A DNA stretch of 64,000 bases from Rotaria macrura (Eukaryota; Rotifera; Eurotatoria; Philodinida; Philodinidae), in contig OENT01000153.1 of NCBI GenBank assembly GCA_900239685.1, positions 1 through 64,000 of the forward strand, read 5' to 3'. Each line of letters starts with the position of its first letter. Positions within the stretch are counted from its first letter, which is position 1. This document shows positions 58,970 to 64,000 of the stretch, in pieces. The notes beneath the pieces were generated by a model that saw only the letters and a list, made by a program, of their open reading frames with translations, made no database searches and was not told the origin of the DNA. Made by a program: the position numbers and the translations under genes.

Positions 58970-61900
58970 GCCATAATATAAATATATTTACATACAGTAG
59001 AAATGCAGTTGTTTTTTTTTTCGTTTCTTTCTTTTTGTCTTGTGCAAGTTTTTTTTTAAATGACCGGTGAAAATCTTTTTTGTGTTCTTAGAACTATATT
59101 ATAGAAATAAATCATAGAGAAAATTTGACAGGCATTGTACAAGAATAGTTGGAAAAAGCAATCAGAATGTTCGTTGTTCTTACGTAATCCATTGTTATTC
59201 AAGTATATATATATATATCAAACGCACTGCTTACATCAGAATTACCTACAATGACAATTACTTCGATCCTTGATGAACTATGGTAATGAATAATTCACCT
59301 TGTAATAAAAAATGAATCTTTTGTCCTCGTTCTATTGCCTTGATTACTATAGTGGCGTGAAGATAGCCTCTGGCCATTTTTACAAGAAAGAGCATATAAA
59401 ATAGTACATCATAGATCAACACATGTTTACCTATGTCCTAATTTAACAACAATTTGTCATTTTTTTTTCTCTTTCTCTTTCTTGTTCTTAGTTCAAAATT
59501 GATGAGAACACATTACATGTTATGCTTCAACGATCTGTCTTTCTCCATCATTTTTGAGTATATGAAATCGCGTTAGTTGGTCACATAGATGCACATTATA
59601 TAATAAAAATCACGAGCAATATTCAACAAAGGATTACATCATTTAAGCTTATAATGATTTTGATATTTTGGTTTTTGTTAACAAATCAACATGCTATTAG
59701 TGAACCAGTCAAAAACATCATCATGCAAACCAATCAAAAGGTCTACTGTAGAAAAAGATATATATATATATATATATACTTTTTTCACGATCTTTGATTT
59801 TAATAACACAATCATACGCGAAAATTTAGTATGGTCTACATAAAAATATAAAATCATGAGAGTCATGCTGGCAAAAAAAAACATCTCTAAGTACCAATGT
59901 TCAAACATCAAGGGCTGTTCTTGTTTCTTTTTGTTCTCTGTCATTTCACACTATATCCTATTTCATTAATATTTTTATGGCTACATGAACATTGAAACTG
60001 CTCAGTTGAACATAATATGCCATTAGTATGTTTCGAGACAATTGATAAGCTTAATTTTTCTAAAAGAAATCTTTAGTAAAAGCATTATGTATTACACTGG
60101 ATCGTTTTCTCGGCATGCATCTTTATTACATAGTTCGATGGCTATAGTTTCATGGAGTTATATTTAAGAGTGCGGTATCTATGTCATTAGTTTATGTTTA
60201 TAGACTAAAAATATACATTCATGTTGTCAATTGCTCATTCACGTAGTTAACTATGTTTTAAAAATAGCGAAGAAAAAAACAATTATCGTAAAGTAAAAAC
60301 TATCAAAAAATAGAAAGTATCTTGTAGAAATACATATGAATAGTCAGCATCAGAAAAGTATAAAATTTTCATTTTATTAAATCGAAAGAAACATAGATAC
60401 ATGTTGATAGTAGACATTAAATTAAAGCATAACGTTTGGAAGTATACTGGTAATATGATTTTCTGTTCCTCTTTGAAACTGACAATGATAAATTGTTTCA
60501 AGTATCGATTCCTGTTTTTCTTTGCCTATTATATCATTCGTCTAGAGTATTAATTTATGTTGGAATAACATCAGATGAATTCGATCTAGGTCTTCGTTGA
60601 AAAATGATACGTACTAATCAATGGAGTTACTATGGACAATATAAGAGGAAGCACAACAGAGTATTTTTTCATGACAATCATAGTAATATTTTCGTGATTG
60701 TTTTCTGTGGCTTTTTTTACGGAAGAATTGTAAACAGTAAATAAATAGTTTTAGTACAACTGTAATTCTATGGAGACGAAGCTCGAAGTCAAAAATGTTT
60801 TGTAGACAAACTCTTCAACTATTCTTCATCGATTGTAACGTATTATAGATAGATATGATGGAGAATTCGATATTGTTTCACAATGTTAATACGTGCATTT
60901 TACACTTTGTTGCATTCAAAAGAAGTGAAAACATCCTTGAGAAGCCCAAAAGAATTACTCGAAGAAAACAAATCTTTTGAGTGCTGTTTCATTCTTCAAT
61001 TATTCACGGCTGAAACTAAAATTTAGAATTCTTTACAACCTTCATTCATTTGCAGAACTGATTTAGTTCTTGATGATGCATGGTTTCAGTCCGAGTACTC
61101 ACTTTCTCTATTGATGAATGAAGAATAGATTTCGTCACAATAAAAAGAGCTATCTTGAGAGCCTACCAACTGACAAAACAGCTCCGATTTCCACTGCGTA
61201 AAAGCCATCGTTTACCACAGTATCTTTTGTTGTTTTTTTTTTTGTAAAAATCCATTCTTTGGATCATTTTTACGATGAGACTTATTTATGCTCGAGAAAA
61301 GAAAACTCCCCAATGAATTTTTAAATTATTCTCAAAACGTTTTGTCTTACACGGAAAACAAAACTTTCTCTTATTGGTTTACATGAAGAAATTTCGGTGC
61401 ATTTTTTAAAAAAACATACAATAGTAACAGTTATAAATATAGAATTTTTGCTATGGTGACATGGCAGCGGTGACATGATCTCTGTTATCCCACAGAAAAT
61501 ATCGTGAGAAACATCGGTTACTCTGTGAAAATACTACTAATAAAATTTTCTTTTAGTATATACTCTCGAGGAATCTGATTTCGGTTGTTTAATTAGATTA
61601 TTCATAAGAATAATTGATCATCATAATTTCGTTTCTAACAAATGTACGCGTGCTATATTTAATCAGTAATAATAACGTAAACTATTCCATAAAAATTGTT
61701 CTATGACTATTTTCCGAATCGTATCGAGTCAATAGTNTTAAACATGATATAATTGTTTTCTTTTCATGGAAACAAAAGGCTTTCTGGAACATCACTTCTC
61801 TTTATTTGTGAGACATTTGTTACAACATGAAAAAATAATATTAGTTGTACCGAATAGCAATAGATGATGGGAAAAAAAGTCAATAACGAACTCATTAACT

Positions 61901-64000
61901 AATATTTTCCTTGTCTGACTAGACATACTCAAGCTCACTTAACTTCAATGTGCGAGATCTTAAAATTCATTTTCTTTCGAAGAAAAGAACAAAACCGTAT
62001 CGTTTCAAACAATGCTTTACTATAGTAGATTGATTTATCTGAACATTTATTGTTCAACGCATAAATAACTATAGAAATATTCTTTTTCTTTTTACTCTTT
62101 GAAGGAAAACATTCTAATATGTAAATATTTGATAGTAATTTTCATTATATATTCATGACATTGACACCTATGTCAGTAGAAAAAAAGTAAAGGACATTGA
62201 ATTGCATAATTATTTATTTTTTTTGTAAAGAATATTAATTTAAACGAGCTCAAAACCGATTTAATCATTAATGTATGAAGTGTTATTTCTCTAATATTTT
62301 TATCTGTAGATTATTTAAAATACAATAAAAACTCTTGTGACCTTTTCATTGCCATCTTTCTCTTTTTCTTGAATTGGACTTTATTCAATGTTGATGGAAA
62401 AACATTGCCTACGTTATGATTATTATTCGGCTTTTTATTTTCTTTTTGAAAGAACATCGAAAAAAGAGAGCTTTTTGATTGATTCTTAACTTACACACAA
62501 GAATCTTGATTATTCTTTTTGTTTCTAGTCTTGTTGACATAAATTAAATCAAAAATAATACAAAAACGAAAAGTCCAATCAAGAATATTAGAGTGGAATA
62601 AAATCAGTACGTCTTTGATATAAGGTCAACTAAACTTTTTCATGACATTTTAATGAATGATAGCGATAGTTTCTTTTTTATCGAGTCGCAATAAGATTTA
62701 GTTTTTTATTTTCTTTGTAATACCTGTGGTTGAATTTATTCAGTAGAATGAAGAGAACCTTTTCCTGTTGTTTAATATTAGAACAACTCTTAATCAAACT
62801 CCATTTGTCTCATCATGTAAGTGTAATAATATGCTATTTATAATTAAATATTGAATCTGTTCAAGCTTTGTTTTATGAATATAGACTACTAAATGGATGT
62901 TGTGTTACATTTAAAAAAACTAAGAATGAGAGAAAGATGAATGAAAAAGTACAATTATATAAATAACAACAACACAGCAGTAAAAACAATGAATACAGAG
63001 AAACAATAACGTTTTTCTCTTTCTCTATTTTATAGTGTCATACATCAGCTGCTATACCTGGAAGGCTATTTTTTCTTGTTCGGGAATAAAGAAAGAAAAG
63101 ACAGGTAGGGGATAGTGGAAATGTGACACGTCACTTATTTGTCTTACATAAAGACACAACTGAAATGTTATGATGTTATATAGATAAAGTTTTAAAACAC
63201 TATCAATATTTCATTCTATAAGTAAAAATACAAAGACTAAGTATTATTAAAACAGATATGACTAGAATTCTTAGCAGACTATTTTTTTTTGTTAGCATTA
63301 TCAACATCATAGAAATACTCTGTACATATCTTTATAAATAAGCTGTTTATATAGATTGCCTTTGCGCTGTGTAAGCTCGACTTGTTCTGCTATTTGTGTC
63401 ATTACTTTCTTTTATCAAGAAAATGGATCCAATCATTTCCAACCAGGTATGCAGAAAAACGAGACCATATGCATGTGCATACATCGAGGTAATGACAAAT
63501 TTCTCCTTGATACACATCAGTATCCATATGAGATACATGTTTATACATTTGGTGCTCTGCGGCTTCTATCACTCAATTTTATAAGATCAAAAAAAAATTA
63601 TTTTTATACGCCCGAGAAAGTTTTGTTTACATAAGCGTTATGTTTTGTACTTCAACCTTTCTTGTGATTGGACATGGAATGATGAAACTTAAGTCCTTTT
63701 TTCAATTTATTAATGCACAAGAATGATCTCATCAAATACATTGCAATTAAGTCATGATCAATAGACAATAAAAAATCTTTTCGATAGCAACAATAGCAGT
63801 TCAACAAAGGAGAAAAGTGTTTATTTGTGTTGCAGTTAATCACAACGAATTGTCTTGCAGTTGCATACCAACACACACACACACACACACACAGAAACAC
63901 AGCAAAAAAAGAAGTGTTTGATGGAAAGAGAAAGTCAGAAGAGGGAGAGAGAGAAGAAGAAGAGAAAGCTCACGATTTGCCATCAAAATACAAAAGGAGT
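58970..64000. other. Gene-poor right end with simple repeats
   Basis: 5 kb with no supported gene. TA runs occur at about 59202-59219 and 59759-59779, a CA run at 63869-63893, and purine (GA) tracts at about 63926-63967. One undetermined base (N) lies at 61737. Frames near 63347-63900 overlap on both strands and look like chance. The end may contain the upstream part of a gene outside the window. Confidence 0.5.
63869..63893. repeat. CA dinucleotide microsatellite
   Basis: Uninterrupted CA repeat of about 12 units near the right edge, followed by GA-rich DNA. Confidence 0.95.

Overview
The window looks like nuclear DNA of a small, AT-rich invertebrate. It has intron-containing animal genes, many short introns (about 50-80 bp) with TTTTAG or TTNCAG acceptors, and animal-only families: synaptophysin, a nuclear receptor, calcipressin, STRA6, an ankyrin/SOCS-box protein and Bora. 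Base composition, the SHFRGG-type membrane protein and the HR96-like receptor make a bdelloid rotifer my best guess. The wide gene spacing would suit Rotaria better than Adineta. This is inference; no database was searched.

Layout from left to right. Positions 1-2285 show no gene. 2286-4867 (-) is a six-exon Bora (aurora borealis) gene. 7360-8034 (+) is the V-ATPase proteolipid subunit c. 9579-11812 (+) is an ankyrin-repeat/SOCS-box (ASB-like) protein. 11813-19100 has no recognisable gene apart from a doubtful 155-codon frame. 19101-20136 (-) is calcipressin (RCAN). 22371-24413 (+) is a large type I membrane protein with a Thr/Ser-rich stalk, followed by a decayed coding-like stretch. 27330-28951 (-) is a synaptophysin-family MARVEL protein. 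28952-36527 is gene-free but holds a 368-bp palindromic element at 31312-31679. 36528-38823 (+) is an NR1J/HR96-like nuclear receptor. 41336-41989 (+) is a secreted GM2-activator-like lipid carrier. 44809-44880 (+) is tRNA-Ala(TGC). 45889-52988 (+) is a C-type-lectin-like/EGF/one-TM protein whose first intron holds two nested DNA transposons. 53877-58969 (+) is a STRA6-like multi-pass retinoid transporter. 58970-64000 shows only simple repeats.

All ten main genes were assembled by hand from six-frame fragments. Splice sites were chosen on GT/AG consensus, phase continuity and family alignment, and every model closes to a whole number of codons. No operon-like functional cluster is evident. 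The most interesting point is the junction between the lectin/EGF/TM gene and the STRA6-like gene. They lie head to tail, a strong donor follows the first gene's stop and an acceptor precedes the second gene's start, so they may form one transcription unit or a disrupted fusion. No retroviral, LTR, Polinton or toxin relic, CRISPR array or rRNA gene was recognised.
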